Shown: positions 34,883 to 44,138, numbered from the stretch's first letter. The stretch is 64,000 nucleotides of DNA from Flavonifractor sp052065355 (GCF_052065355.1 NZ_JBQHUF010000005.1:1-64000), one strand, 5' to 3'. The notes: generated from the sequence alone by a model not told the origin. Numbers and translations are program-made.

Positions 34883-35881
34883 GATATCACGATTGGCATA
34901 CGCGTTCAGGTCCATACCGGCCCGGTTCCCTGCCAGATACTCATAATAGCCCTGGCAGCCGATCATGGCTCCGTTGTCTCCGCACAGGGAGAGCTGAGGC
35001 AGATAGAGACGGATCCCATCCGCGGCACAGGCACGCTCCAGGTCGGCACGAATGCGGGAATTTGCCGCCACGCCGCCGGCCACCGCCAGCTTGCCGTAGC
35101 CTTTCATCCTGGCCGCCTCCATGGCACGGGGCACCAGAGAGTCGCTGACAGCTGCGGAGAAGGACGCCGCCAGATCCTTCAGGTCCAGCTGCTCTCCCTT
35201 CTGGGCGGCATTGTGGGCCAGATTGAGTACGGCAGTCTTCAGACCGGAGAAGGACATGTCCAGAGGCGCATCGGCCACATGAGCCCGGGGCAGTTCGTAC
35301 CGTTTGTCGTTCCCGCCCTGAGCCAGCCGGTCCACCGGAGCGCCGCCGGGATAGCCCAGACCCAGCACCCGTGCCACTTTGTCAAAGCACTCCCCCGCCG
35401 CGTCATCCCGGGTAGCTCCCAGGATCTCCATGTCGGTATAATCCTTCACATCTACAATGAGGGTATTGCCTCCCGAGACGCACAGGCAGACAAAGGGCGG
35501 TTCCAGGTCGGGGTGGGAGATGTAGTTGGCGGCGATGTGCCCCCGGACATGGTGGACGGGCACCAGAGGCACATTCAGGCCGAAGGCGGCAGACTTGGCG
35601 AAGTTAACCCCCACCAGCAGGGCTCCGATCAGGCCGGGGGCATAGGTCACCGCCACAGCGTCAATGTCGGCCTTGGTGACCCCCGCCTCTGCAAGTGCCT
35701 GGTCCGCCAGGCCGGCGATAGCTTCGATGTGTTTCCGGGACGCGATCTCAGGCACTACGCCGCCGTAGATGGCGTGCATGTCCGCCTGGGAGGCGATGGC
35801 GTCGGACAAAACGGTGCGTCCGTCCTTTACCACGGCCACCGCCGTCTCGTCGCAGGAGGATTCAATGGCAAGTATGTTCAT
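34871..35881 (-). CDS. tsaD: tRNA N6-adenosine threonylcarbamoyltransferase TsaD
   Basis: 336 residues, universal enzyme that with TsaB/TsaE transfers the threonylcarbamoyl group onto A37 of ANN-decoding tRNAs. Start LAIESSCDETAVAVV, metal-binding HxxxH in VHHVRGHIAAN near residue 110, ASKHA-fold phosphate loops CVSGGNTLIV near 135 and AVAGGVAANSRIR near 268. It is last in the polA-GNAT-rimI-GNAT-tsaD series. The rimI-tsaD link is common in bacteria. Confidence 0.96.
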   Translation of the reverse strand: MNILAIESSCDETAVAVVKDGRTVLSDAIASQADMHAIYGGVVPEIASRKHIEAIAGLADQALAEAGVTKADIDAVAVTYAPGLIGALLVGVNFAKSAAFGLNVPLVPVHHVRGHIAANYISHPDLEPPFVCLCVSGGNTLIVDVKDYTDMEILGATRDDAAGECFDKVARVLGLGYPGGAPVDRLAQGGNDKRYELPRAHVADAPLDMSFSGLKTAVLNLAHNAAQKGEQLDLKDLAASFSAAVSDSLVPRAMEAARMKGYGKLAVAGGVAANSRIRADLERACAADGIRLYLPQLSLCGDNGAMIGCQGYYEYLAGNRAGMDLNAYANRDIKKG

Positions 35882-35884
35882 GGT

Positions 35885-36478
35885 TCATTCCTTCTTTCCG
35901 CAGTCAGGGGCCGGAATATGGATCATCCGGCGAAAGAGAAACGGGGGCATATGGCTTTTGTAAAGCCCCCGGTGAGCTGCCTGGAGGGTCTCCGGCTCCA
36001 GTGTACAGGATGCCGGCCATACCATCATGGCATAGCGCACCCCAAAGATCAACGTCTGGTAATCCAGCAGGCGAAAACCGGCTCGCTGATAGAAGGCCAG
36101 GCGCCGCCTGCGCTGTCGGTCCGCATCTGGCGGAATGCCTTCTGCCGGAGCCTCCGCCTCCACCAGCAGCGGGCAGTCCGGCCCGTATTTGTCTTTCAGC
36201 AATTCCAGCACCTGGGCCCCTCTCCCCTGCCCCCGGCTCTCCGGGTATACCGCCAGGTAGTCCAGCAGGGCACAGCGCCCCTCCTCCGTCCGCCACACAA
36301 AGGCATAGGCCAGCAGTTCATCTTCCTCATAAGCGCCCCAAGTATCATAGCGGCCCGTCTGGCACAGGCTCTCAATGGAAGACAGGGGCCGCCGCTCGCT
36401 GCGGGGAAAGTCACGCTTAATATAGGTGTGATATACCCGGCGGAGCTGCTCCGTGGTCAAAAGACGCAGCTCAGTCAT
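35885..36478 (-). CDS. GNAT-family N-acetyltransferase (first paralogue)
   Basis: 197 residues. The GNAT core shows LLDYLAVYPESRGQGRGAQVL near residue 75 (acetyl-CoA pyrophosphate loop RGQGRG) and RRRLAFYQRAGFRLLDY near 125. It is homologous along its length to the GNAT on the other side of rimI (36929-37525). Substrate unknown. ATG 36478 overlaps the rimI stop by a few bases. Confidence 0.8.
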   Translation of the reverse strand: MTELRLLTTEQLRRVYHTYIKRDFPRSERRPLSSIESLCQTGRYDTWGAYEEDELLAYAFVWRTEEGRCALLDYLAVYPESRGQGRGAQVLELLKDKYGPDCPLLVEAEAPAEGIPPDADRQRRRRLAFYQRAGFRLLDYQTLIFGVRYAMMVWPASCTLEPETLQAAHRGLYKSHMPPFLFRRMIHIPAPDCGKKE

Positions 36479-36932
36479 GGTGCTCAAACTCCACGGTCAT
36501 CAGCAAGGCGTCCTCATGTTCCTCCCGGTAGTAGTTCTTCCGGCGACCTACCTCCCGAAAACCCAGCTTCTCATACAGGCGGATGGCAGGGGTGTTGCTC
36601 TCCCGAACCTCCAGCGTGAGGAAAGCCAGGTGGGCCTGCCCCAACCGAAGATAGGACTTCAGGATCTCCTCCGCCACGCCCTGGCGGCGGAACTGAGGCG
36701 CCACGGCGATCTTTTCCAGGGTGCCCTCGTCCAAAATGGCCCGCACCTCACCGTAGCCCAGCACAGTGCCGTCCTCCCCCTCGGCTACCACCAGGGAGAT
36801 CATATCGTTATACAGCTCCTGCTCCAGCAGAGTCGCCGACCAGGGGTGGGAAAAGCACGCCCGCTCGATGGCCTCCACCTGGCTCAGGTGGGATTTATCC
36901 ATGGGAACCAATTTATAATTCATGTGGGTCAT
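36471..36932 (-). CDS. rimI: Ribosomal protein S18-alanine N-acetyltransferase RimI
   Basis: 153 residues. GNAT motifs: LEKIAVAPQFRRQGVAEEILKS near residue 72 (acetyl-CoA loop RRQGVA) and LTLEVRESNTPAIRLYEKLGF near 105, the RimI signature. It acetylates the N-terminus of S18. ATG 36932 overlaps the upstream GNAT stop as ATGA; the second ATG (36923) has better ribosome binding site spacing. Confidence 0.9.
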   Translation of the reverse strand: MTHMNYKLVPMDKSHLSQVEAIERACFSHPWSATLLEQELYNDMISLVVAEGEDGTVLGYGEVRAILDEGTLEKIAVAPQFRRQGVAEEILKSYLRLGQAHLAFLTLEVRESNTPAIRLYEKLGFREVGRRKNYYREEHEDALLMTVEFEHHD

Positions 36933-37525
36933 TCTCCTTCTTTCATCCAGGCAGGCGGCCCGGGCGGCGCTTCATCCGGTCCCAGGGGCACCTTCACATC
37001 GGTGCGCTCAGGGCCGTAAATAGCTCTGTGGAGGGCCATAACAGGGGTCAGGTCCTGAGGCAGGTATGGCAGAAAGGTGGTAAAGCGCATGCCGCAGGTG
37101 GCCATATCGTAGGCTGGCACAAAGCCGCACCGCTCATAAAAGGCCAGGCGGCGCTGCCGGATCGCATTTTCCGCCGGGTCGTCCCCTTCCACCGGGCGCT
37201 CGGCCTCAATGAGCAACAGGGACTTGCCTTCCAGCTGCTCCGCCAGCATCCGGACAATCCGACCACCCAGGCCGCCGTTCCGCCGGGCGGCGGTGACCCC
37301 CAGGTAATCCAGCAGGATGCAGCTTTTATCTGTGGGCTCCATCCACAAGGTGGCATAGCCCAGCAGCGTGTCCCCCTCGAAAAGGCCCCACACCTCGTAC
37401 CGCCCGGCGGCCATCAGAGCCCGGATATCGGGCAGGGGCTTGCGCTCGTTGGGGGGAAACGCCTCGCTCAACTCCCGGACGTACCAATCCTCTAGGGCCT
37501 TTCCTGTGATGGGACACAGCTCCAT
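36929..37525 (-). CDS. GNAT-family N-acetyltransferase (second paralogue)
   Basis: 198 residues. LLDYLGVTAARRNGGLGGRIVR near residue 72 corresponds to the acetyl-CoA loop, and RQRRLAFYERCGFVPAYD near 122 mirrors the paralogue at 35885-36478. AAAGGAG lies 7 bases before the ATG. It is transcribed from the polA promoter. The loop has RNGGLGG where the paralogue has RGQGRG, so cofactor binding may be weaker. Substrate unknown. Confidence 0.8.
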   Translation of the reverse strand: MELCPITGKALEDWYVRELSEAFPPNERKPLPDIRALMAAGRYEVWGLFEGDTLLGYATLWMEPTDKSCILLDYLGVTAARRNGGLGGRIVRMLAEQLEGKSLLLIEAERPVEGDDPAENAIRQRRLAFYERCGFVPAYDMATCGMRFTTFLPYLPQDLTPVMALHRAIYGPERTDVKVPLGPDEAPPGPPAWMKEGE

Positions 37526-37537
37526 AACATGCTCCTT

Positions 37538-40201
37538 TCAGCCCTTGGCCTCCGCCCAGCTGCGGCCCGCATGGGCCTCGGCAATCAGGGGCAGGGCCAG
37601 CTCCACGACCCGTTCCATCTCGGTCTCCAGCAGTTCCTTCACCCGGTCGGTCTCCTCCTCGGGGCACTCCACGATCAGCTCATCGTGGACCTGGAGCACC
37701 AGCTTGGCCGCCAGGCCTTCCTCCGCCAGCTTGTCCCGCACCCGGATCATAGCCAGTTTGATGATGTCGGCAGCGGTGCCCTGGATGGGCATATTCAGGG
37801 CCACCCGCTCCCCGAAGGAGCGCATATTGAAGTTGGAGGACTTCAGCTCAGGCAGCCAGCGGCGGCGGCCGAAGATGGTGGACACATAGCCGTCGGCCTT
37901 AGCCTGCTCCACCACCCGGGTCATATAGGCGTGGACGCCGGAGTACTTTTCAAAATACTTCTCCATATACTCCTTGGCCTCAGACCGGGTAACCCCGATA
38001 TCCTGGGACAGGGAGAAGTCGGAGATGCCATAGACGATGCCGAAGTTCACCGCCTTGGCCCGGCGGCGCATCTCGTGGGTTACATCCTCAGGCGCCACCC
38101 CGAACACCTGGGAGGCAGTGACGGTGTGGATGTCCTCCCCGGAGCGGAAGGCGGCGATCATGTGCTCGTCGCCCGCGATGTGGGCCAGCAGCCGCAGTTC
38201 GATCTGGGAATAGTCGGCATCCACCAGCATCTTCCCCGCCGGGGCCACGAACATCTTCCGCAGCTCAGCCCCCAGCTCGGTGCGGACGGGAATGTTCTGC
38301 AGGTTGGGCTCGGTGGAACTGAGCCGTCCGGTGGCGGTGACGGTGTTCTGGAAGGAGGTGTGGATGCGCCCGTCGGGGGCGATGACCTTGGTGAGCCCGT
38401 CCACGTAGGTGGATTTCAGCTTGGCCAGCTGCCGGTAGTCCAGCACCGCCTCCACAATGGGGTGCTTGTTCCGCAGCTTCTCCAGTACCTCGGCATTGGT
38501 GGAGTAGCCGGTCTTGGTCTTCTTCACCGGGGGCAGGCCCAGCTTGTCAAAGAGGATGTGGCCGAACTGCTGGGTGGAGTTGATATTGAAGGTCTCTCCC
38601 GCCAGCTCGTAGATCAGGGACTCGTCGGCCTTGATGCGCTGGTCCAGCATCTCTCCAAAGGCGGTGAGGGCGCCCCGGTCCACCAGCATACCCAGGTGCT
38701 CCATCTCGGCCAGCACAGGGCACAGGGGCAGCTCTATCTCATAGTACAGCTTATCCATGCCCAGCTCGGTTAGGCGGGGAGCCATAGCCTCCTTCAGCGC
38801 CCCAATCAGGGCGCAGTGGGACAGGAAGGCACCCAGCACCGCCACCTGGTCGGCCAGAGGGGTAAAGGCATCCTTGGCCAGATAGGTGTCCTTGGCCTTG
38901 TCAAACTCGTGGTTGAACCATCGCATGCCCAGGGTCTCCAGCTCATAGCTGCCGTCGGTGGGCGAGAGCAGATAGGCGGCGATGGCGGTATCAAAGACGA
39001 AGCCGCCTCCCTGGATCCCCTCGTCCAGCAGCCGGGACAGGAGGGTCTTTACATCGTGGGTATTTTTCTTGATATCAGGGGCAAAGAGAGCCTTCAGAAC
39101 GTCGTTATACCCCTCCAGCTGGTCGGCGCGGAGGATGGCAGCGTGGCTGTCGCTTTCGGTCTCCCAGTGCTCCACTACTACCACGTCCAGGGAGGGCAGG
39201 GCCAGCACATCCACGCTGTCCTTTGTCCGCCAGACCGCCAGCAGCTCCTCCGCCCGGGCCCGCTCGGTGACGTCCTCGCTGGTGCAGGTGCCGGTAAACT
39301 GCTCCTCCTGCTGCTGCACCTCACCCTGGGGGGCCTTCAGACCCAGCTTGTCAATCAACTTGTTAAATTCCAGCTTCAAAAACAGGTCGTACAGAGCGGC
39401 TTCATTTGGCTCCTGTCGCACATTGGCCTCGGGAGTAAAGGCGATGGGGGCGTCGGTGTGGATGGTGGCCAGGTCGTAGGACAGCTTGGCCTGCTCCGCA
39501 CCCTCCGCCAGCTTCTTCAGCACGGCGGGCTTGGCCTCTATATGCTCCAGGTCTCCATAAATCGTCTCTACGCTCTGGTAGCGCTGGATCAGGTCCATGG
39601 CGGTCTTCTCCCCGATGCCCTTGACGCCGGGGATGTTGTCGCTGGAATCTCCCATCAGGGCTTTCAGGTCGATGATGTGGATGGGGTCAAATCCATAAAC
39701 CTCCCGGAAGGAATCCGGGGTCATCTCCTTGGTGGTGGTCTGACCCATGCGGGTGGACACCAGCTTCACCCGAGTGGTATCGGTGACCAACTGGAGGGAA
39801 TCCTTGTCACCGGTAACGATAACGGTGTCCCAGCCCGCCGCCGTGTCCTTCACGGAGATGGTACCGATCAGGTCGTCGGCCTCCCAGCCGTCCAACTCGT
39901 AGCGGGGGATATTCATAGCCTCCAGCACATTCTTCAGCACCGGTAGCTGGGCAGCCAGCTCGTCGGGCATGCCCTTCCGCTGGGCCTTGTAGCCCTCGTA
40001 GGCCAGGTGGCGGAAGGTAGGGGCCTTGCGGTCGAAGGTGACGCACAGAGCCTCCGGCTTCTCCTCGTCCAGCAGCTTGAGCAGGATGTTCACAAAGCCA
40101 TAGACGGCGTTGGTGGGCTGGCCGTCCTTGGTGGTAAGCAGCCGGATTCCGTAAAAGGCCCGGTTGATAATGGAATTGCCGTCAATGACCATGAGTTTCA
40201 T
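37538..40201 (-). CDS. polA: DNA polymerase I
   Basis: 887 residues. 5'-3' exonuclease domain (1-290: LMVIDGNSIINRAFYGI, GWEADDLIGT, GDSSDNIPGVKGIGEKTA), a central 3'-5' exonuclease-like domain (about 310-480) and the polymerase domain (about 490-887) with motif A VDADYSQIELRLLAHI, motif B RRRAKAVNFGIVYGIS and motif C LQVHDELIVE. The central domain lacks the D-x-E metal-binding pair where it would be expected, so proofreading is probably absent as in Bacillus Pol I. It fills gaps and removes RNA primers. ATG 40201 has GGGAGG 7 bases upstream. Confidence 0.96.
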   Translation of the reverse strand: MKLMVIDGNSIINRAFYGIRLLTTKDGQPTNAVYGFVNILLKLLDEEKPEALCVTFDRKAPTFRHLAYEGYKAQRKGMPDELAAQLPVLKNVLEAMNIPRYELDGWEADDLIGTISVKDTAAGWDTVIVTGDKDSLQLVTDTTRVKLVSTRMGQTTTKEMTPDSFREVYGFDPIHIIDLKALMGDSSDNIPGVKGIGEKTAMDLIQRYQSVETIYGDLEHIEAKPAVLKKLAEGAEQAKLSYDLATIHTDAPIAFTPEANVRQEPNEAALYDLFLKLEFNKLIDKLGLKAPQGEVQQQEEQFTGTCTSEDVTERARAEELLAVWRTKDSVDVLALPSLDVVVVEHWETESDSHAAILRADQLEGYNDVLKALFAPDIKKNTHDVKTLLSRLLDEGIQGGGFVFDTAIAAYLLSPTDGSYELETLGMRWFNHEFDKAKDTYLAKDAFTPLADQVAVLGAFLSHCALIGALKEAMAPRLTELGMDKLYYEIELPLCPVLAEMEHLGMLVDRGALTAFGEMLDQRIKADESLIYELAGETFNINSTQQFGHILFDKLGLPPVKKTKTGYSTNAEVLEKLRNKHPIVEAVLDYRQLAKLKSTYVDGLTKVIAPDGRIHTSFQNTVTATGRLSSTEPNLQNIPVRTELGAELRKMFVAPAGKMLVDADYSQIELRLLAHIAGDEHMIAAFRSGEDIHTVTASQVFGVAPEDVTHEMRRRAKAVNFGIVYGISDFSLSQDIGVTRSEAKEYMEKYFEKYSGVHAYMTRVVEQAKADGYVSTIFGRRRWLPELKSSNFNMRSFGERVALNMPIQGTAADIIKLAMIRVRDKLAEEGLAAKLVLQVHDELIVECPEEETDRVKELLETEMERVVELALPLIAEAHAGRSWAEAKG

Positions 40202-40241
40202 GGAAGATCCTCCCGTTCTGGAAATGCCCATAAGTAGTTAT

Positions 40242-40270
40242 ATTATACCACATAACGAGGAGATAGTCAA
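40242..40270 (-). promoter_or_regulatory. polA operon promoter
   Basis: On the minus strand TTGACT (40265-40270) and TATAAT (40242-40247), spacer 17. The -35 directly continues the T-tract of the terminator at 40269-40300. Confidence 0.85.
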
Positions 40271-40300
40271 AAACCGGGCGGCCCTGCGGGGCCGCCCGGT
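40269..40300 (-). terminator. Terminator of the sigma/anti-sigma-like operon
   Basis: A 12-bp GC-rich stem (40289-40300 and 40273-40284), loop of 4, then TTTTGA on the minus strand. Confidence 0.85.
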
Positions 40301-40305
40301 CTGGC

Positions 40306-40863
40306 TTATTCTTCCGTGGTTGTGACGACAGATTCGGTGACCATGGATACCTCGCTCTCCCCCATTTCAGTGCCGGCGGGCACAATGCTGGTGACAGCCT
40401 CAGGCTTGCCTTCCTCATTCAGGGTGACCTTCACCTGGACGGAAGCGCCCTCGTCCTCATACTCCCACAAGTAGCTGCCCGTCTCATTCAGCTCGTCGGT
40501 AATATCGGTCTCCTGGCCGTCAATGGTCAGAATCACCCTGCCTTCCCGCTCCTCCAGGCTGACCTCAGGGTAGCTCAGGCCAATGACATATTCCCCGGTA
40601 TCCAGAGTCATATCCTGGCGGTACTCGCCTATGGCGATGGAGGACCGAATGGTGGATACGATCCCCTCCAGCACCTCCGGATTGGCGGCGCTGACCGAGA
40701 TCACCAGCAGGGCGCACAGGGCGGCGGCGACCAGGCCCACGCGCAGGGGGCGGCGGGCGGATTTTTTCTTGGCTTGCTCTGTCATGGAAATGACCTCCTG
40801 CAATTTTTCCTCGGAGAGATGCAGCTCAGCGCATCGCTCGCGGTACGCGTTCAGGTCGAACAT
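40306..40863 (-). CDS. Putative anti-sigma factor / membrane-anchored regulator
   Basis: 185 residues: a cytoplasmic N-terminus of about 40 residues (AELHLSEEKLQEVISMTEQ), one membrane helix (about 43-60), and an acidic exported domain. The frame overlaps the sigma gene by 38 bases and has GGAGGGG 7 bases before its ATG. The arrangement of a small sigma factor followed by a single-pass protein is the usual sigma/anti-sigma layout; the N-terminus does not contain a zinc HxxxCxxC motif. Confidence 0.7.
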   Translation of the reverse strand: MFDLNAYRERCAELHLSEEKLQEVISMTEQAKKKSARRPLRVGLVAAALCALLVISVSAANPEVLEGIVSTIRSSIAIGEYRQDMTLDTGEYVIGLSYPEVSLEEREGRVILTIDGQETDITDELNETGSYLWEYEDEGASVQVKVTLNEEGKPEAVTSIVPAGTEMGESEVSMVTESVVTTTEE

Positions 40864-41356
40864 ATGGGTTCCCCTCCCCTTCTTCTTCCGATTCGGACAG
40901 TGTTTTCCGCAGCCGGTCCCGGGCCCGCTGCAGCCAGGTCTGGACGGTGGACGGCTTGACGCCCATGGCTGCGGCCGCCTCTTTGACGGAACAGCCCTCG
41001 TAATAGTAGAGATACACGCTCAGACGGTACTTGGCGTCCAGGGCCATCACCGCCTGAAAAACCTCGTCCCCCCGGGTATCTCCCGGCGGAGGCAGCTCGT
41101 CACGCTCTTCCAGCGGCACGGCGCGCCGCCGCCAGAAGGAGCGCAGCAGCTTCCGGCTCTCATTCACCGTCACCCGTAGCAGCCAGTGCTTGATATGCTC
41201 TTCGCTTTCAAAGCAGGCTTCCTGCTGGTACAGCTTCAGCAGCGCGGTCTGGACCACGTCCTCCGCGTCCGCCCGGTTCTTCAGCGCGTGATAGGCCACC
41301 CGGTAGAGCATGTCGCCATAGGTCCGGGCCGCTTGTTCAAATGTCTCATCCGTCAT
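40826..41356 (-). CDS. ECF-type RNA polymerase sigma factor
   Basis: 176 residues with region 2 (YGDMLYRVAYHALKNRADAE then DVVQTALLKLYQ, about 12-50) and region 4 (ALDAKYRLSVYLYYYEGCSV then KEAAAAMGVKPSTVQTWLQRARDRL, about 108-150). GGGAG precedes its ATG. A perfect 16-bp palindrome (41384-41399) lies 28-43 bp upstream. It is probably activated when the partner membrane protein releases it. Confidence 0.88.
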   Translation of the reverse strand: MTDETFEQAARTYGDMLYRVAYHALKNRADAEDVVQTALLKLYQQEACFESEEHIKHWLLRVTVNESRKLLRSFWRRRAVPLEERDELPPPGDTRGDEVFQAVMALDAKYRLSVYLYYYEGCSVKEAAAAMGVKPSTVQTWLQRARDRLRKTLSESEEEGEGNPYVRPERVPRAMR

Positions 41357-41383
41357 GGGAACTCCCTTTCTTCCTGATGGTCT

Positions 41384-41399
41384 GTGAAAGGCCTTTCAC
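41384..41399. repeat. Perfect 16-bp palindrome upstream of the sigma gene
   Basis: GTGAAAGGCCTTTCAC reads identically on both strands. It is 28 bp before the sigma factor ATG, where a promoter or operator would be expected; no clean sigma-A promoter was found in this spacer. Confidence 0.7.
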
Positions 41400-41480
41400 T
41401 AGGAATACCCGCCAACAGGTCAAAAAATCTCACCCGGAGTAAAAAAATTGCGGAGCGCTCCGGAGAGCACTCCGCATAGG

Positions 41481-42845
41481 TTAAGCTTCCGCTTTTTCCA
41501 GGCGTCGATACACCACCACATACATGGTGAGCAGGCAGGCCAGGCCGCCGATCACGTTGGAGATGGGCTCCGCCAGGAATACCCCGTTCACGTCCAAGCC
41601 CAGCATAGGCAGCAGCAGCGTCAGTGGGGCCACAATAAAGGCCTTGCGCAGTAGGGAGAAGAATACCGCCTGCTTGGAGCGGCCCAAGGCCACAAACACC
41701 GACTGTCCAATGAACTGGAACGACATGCAGAAGAAAGTGGCAAAGTAGATACGGAAAGCCGGGATACCAGCGGCGATCAGATCCGCTTCGTCATTAAAAA
41801 TGCGGATCAAGAACTCAGGGAACAGCATCACTAGTGCCCACACCGCCAGAGAGTATCCGATTCCCAGGCAGGCGGTGAAGCGGATGCCCTGACGCACCCG
41901 GCGGTATTCCCCCGCACCGTAGTTGTAGCCCAGCACCGGCTGACAGCCGTTGGTGATGCCTTGGATGGGCATGGAGATCACCTCGCGGATGGAGTTGATC
42001 ACCGTCATCACGCCCACATACAGTTCCCCACCCCAGGCCTGGAGGGTGGCGTTGCACAGTACCTGAACCAGGCTGTTGGTCATGGACATGGCAAAGCCCG
42101 ACGTGCCCAGAGACAGAATCCGGCGCACTCGTCCGGCGTGCAGGACCATAGCGGACAACCGCAGCTTCAAAATAGCACGCCGTCCGGTGAGGAACTTGAG
42201 CACCCACACCGCCGAACAGGCCTGGGAGATCACCGTAGCCAGGGCCGCTCCCCGCACACCCATGCCCAGGCCAAAGATGAAAATGGGATCCAGCACGATG
42301 TTCACCACCGCACCTACCGTCACCGTTACCATACCCATCCTGCTGAAGCCCTGGGCGTTGATGAAGGGATTCATCCCCAGTCCGATCATTACAAAAACCG
42401 TGCCCAGGATGTAGATGGTCAGATAATCGTTGGCATAGGGAAAGGTCAGGTCACTGGCGCCGAACAAATACAGAATGGGCCGCCGGAAGATCAGGCACAG
42501 TGTAGTCAGGCTCAGTCCGAAGAGGATCAGCAGGGCAAAGGAGTTGCCCATGATCCGCTCCGCCTCGTCGTTCTCTCCCCTGCCCCGGTGGATGGAGCAC
42601 AGGGGTGAGCCGCCCATGCCGCACAGGTTGGCAAACCCCATGAGAATGGAGATAATGGGCAGGCAGAGGCCCAATCCGGTGAGGGCCAGATGGCCCGGCA
42701 GGCGGCCCAGATACATTCGGTCTACTACATTATAAAGAATATTGATCAGCTGGGCCACCGTCATGGGGACCGCCATATGGACGATGTTGCGGGCCATACT
42801 GCCCTTTGAGAAGTCGTTGGTTGCTTGGGACTGCGTGGTGCTCAC
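41481..42845 (-). CDS. MATE-family multidrug/metabolite exporter
   Basis: 454 residues with twelve membrane helices of the MatE fold in two halves (for example VPMTVAQLINILYNVVDRMYLG near residue 27 and LSLGTSGFAMSMTNSLVQVL near 250). These are Na+ or H+ driven exporters of cationic drugs or metabolites. GTG 42845 is chosen because the family keeps the NDFSKG segment upstream of the first helix. ATG 42797 would give a protein shorter by 16 residues. It is divergent from the amidohydrolase gene. Confidence 0.88.
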   Translation of the reverse strand: MSTTQSQATNDFSKGSMARNIVHMAVPMTVAQLINILYNVVDRMYLGRLPGHLALTGLGLCLPIISILMGFANLCGMGGSPLCSIHRGRGENDEAERIMGNSFALLILFGLSLTTLCLIFRRPILYLFGASDLTFPYANDYLTIYILGTVFVMIGLGMNPFINAQGFSRMGMVTVTVGAVVNIVLDPIFIFGLGMGVRGAALATVISQACSAVWVLKFLTGRRAILKLRLSAMVLHAGRVRRILSLGTSGFAMSMTNSLVQVLCNATLQAWGGELYVGVMTVINSIREVISMPIQGITNGCQPVLGYNYGAGEYRRVRQGIRFTACLGIGYSLAVWALVMLFPEFLIRIFNDEADLIAAGIPAFRIYFATFFCMSFQFIGQSVFVALGRSKQAVFFSLLRKAFIVAPLTLLLPMLGLDVNGVFLAEPISNVIGGLACLLTMYVVVYRRLEKAEA

Positions 42846-42953
42846 CTCATTTTCTTTCTTGCAAAGCCGCCGCTTTTGCCATATAGTAAAGAATAGTATT
42901 TTTATTATATAACAACGGGCATAGCCCCGCAAGCAGGAAAGGATGCGAGAAGC

Positions 42954-44138
42954 GTGGAACTGCTGAAACAGGCAGAGGCCATGGCGGAGGAGCTGCGCGG
43001 CTTCAAGGACGAGCTGCACCGCCGTCCGGAGCTGAGCTTTCAGGAAATACGGACCACGGCGCTGCTGAAACAGGCGCTGACCGATCTGGGTCTGGAGCTG
43101 ATCGAACTGGGAATGGATACCGGAGCGGTGGCCCTGCTCCGGGGCGGAAAGCCGGGCGGTACGGTGGCTCTCCGGGCCGATATCGACGCCATTGCCCAGC
43201 AGGAGGCCCCCCATGAGGGGGTCGTATCCCAGGTAGGCGGAATCATGCACGGCTGCGGTCACGACTTCCACACCACCGGGCTGTATGGAGCCGCCAAGCT
43301 GCTGGCCGGGCGGCGGGAGACGCTGGCAGGCAATGTGGTCTTCCTGTTCCAGCCCGCCGAGGAGGTCACCCAGGGTGCCCAGGCCATGCTGGACCACGGC
43401 CTGTTGGACAAGCTGCCCGAGAGGCCCCGGTATCTGTTTGGCCTGCACAACCGGCCGGAGCTTCCCGCCGGCACCATCGCGGTGATGGAGGGGCCGGTGA
43501 TGGCAGGCAAAAGCCACTTCACCCTGACTCTCCACGGAAAATCCGGCCATGGCGGCTCCCCCCACAAGTGCACCGATGTGATTGTGGCAGGGGCCGCGGT
43601 GGTAAACGCTCTCCAGACCGTGGTGAGCCGGGACACCGACCCGCTGGACAGCGTGGTGTGCTCTGTTCTCTCCATTCACGCTGGCACGCCAGACAATTTT
43701 GTGCCCGACACCCTGACCATGACGGGGAGCATCCGCTTCCATCAGGAGTGGGCCCACCAGAAAGCCTGCAAGCGCCTGGAAGAACTGACAGTGGGCGTGG
43801 CCGCCGCCTACGGCTGCACGGCGGAGGTCTCTTTCCACCCCGGCGTACCCGCCACCATCAATTCCCCAAAGCTCACCGCTCTGGCCCGAAAGGCCGCCCT
43901 GGCTCTGGTGGAACCGGACAAGGTGGTCTCGCCTCGGCCCGATATGGGCTCGGAGGATTTTGCCGTCTTTGGACAGCATATCCCCGCCTTCTTCTACTGG
44001 TTGGGCTCCGGCTTCCCCGGCCGGGACAACCCCTGCTGGCACAACGAGCATTTCCGCACCGACGACTCCGCCCTGCCTCTGGCCGCTGCTCTGCTGGCAC
44101 AGTCTGCTCTGGTTGGACTGGAGGAGTTGGCGCAATAA
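42954..44138 (+). CDS. M20-family amidohydrolase (N-acyl amino acid/hippurate hydrolase type)
   Basis: 394 residues. Peptidase M20D motifs: DELHRRPELSFQE near residue 22, the dinuclear metal site MHGCGHDFHTTG near 97, the catalytic Glu pair in QPAEEVTQGA near 135, HGKSGHGGSPHKCTD near 187 and MGSEDFAVFG near 345. It hydrolyses amide bonds of N-acylated amino acids or related compounds. The start GTG 42954 has AAAGG about 10 bases upstream. The Fe-alcohol dehydrogenase follows after 22 bases. Confidence 0.88.
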   Translation: MELLKQAEAMAEELRGFKDELHRRPELSFQEIRTTALLKQALTDLGLELIELGMDTGAVALLRGGKPGGTVALRADIDAIAQQEAPHEGVVSQVGGIMHGCGHDFHTTGLYGAAKLLAGRRETLAGNVVFLFQPAEEVTQGAQAMLDHGLLDKLPERPRYLFGLHNRPELPAGTIAVMEGPVMAGKSHFTLTLHGKSGHGGSPHKCTDVIVAGAAVVNALQTVVSRDTDPLDSVVCSVLSIHAGTPDNFVPDTLTMTGSIRFHQEWAHQKACKRLEELTVGVAAAYGCTAEVSFHPGVPATINSPKLTALARKAALALVEPDKVVSPRPDMGSEDFAVFGQHIPAFFYWLGSGFPGRDNPCWHNEHFRTDDSALPLAAALLAQSALVGLEELAQ

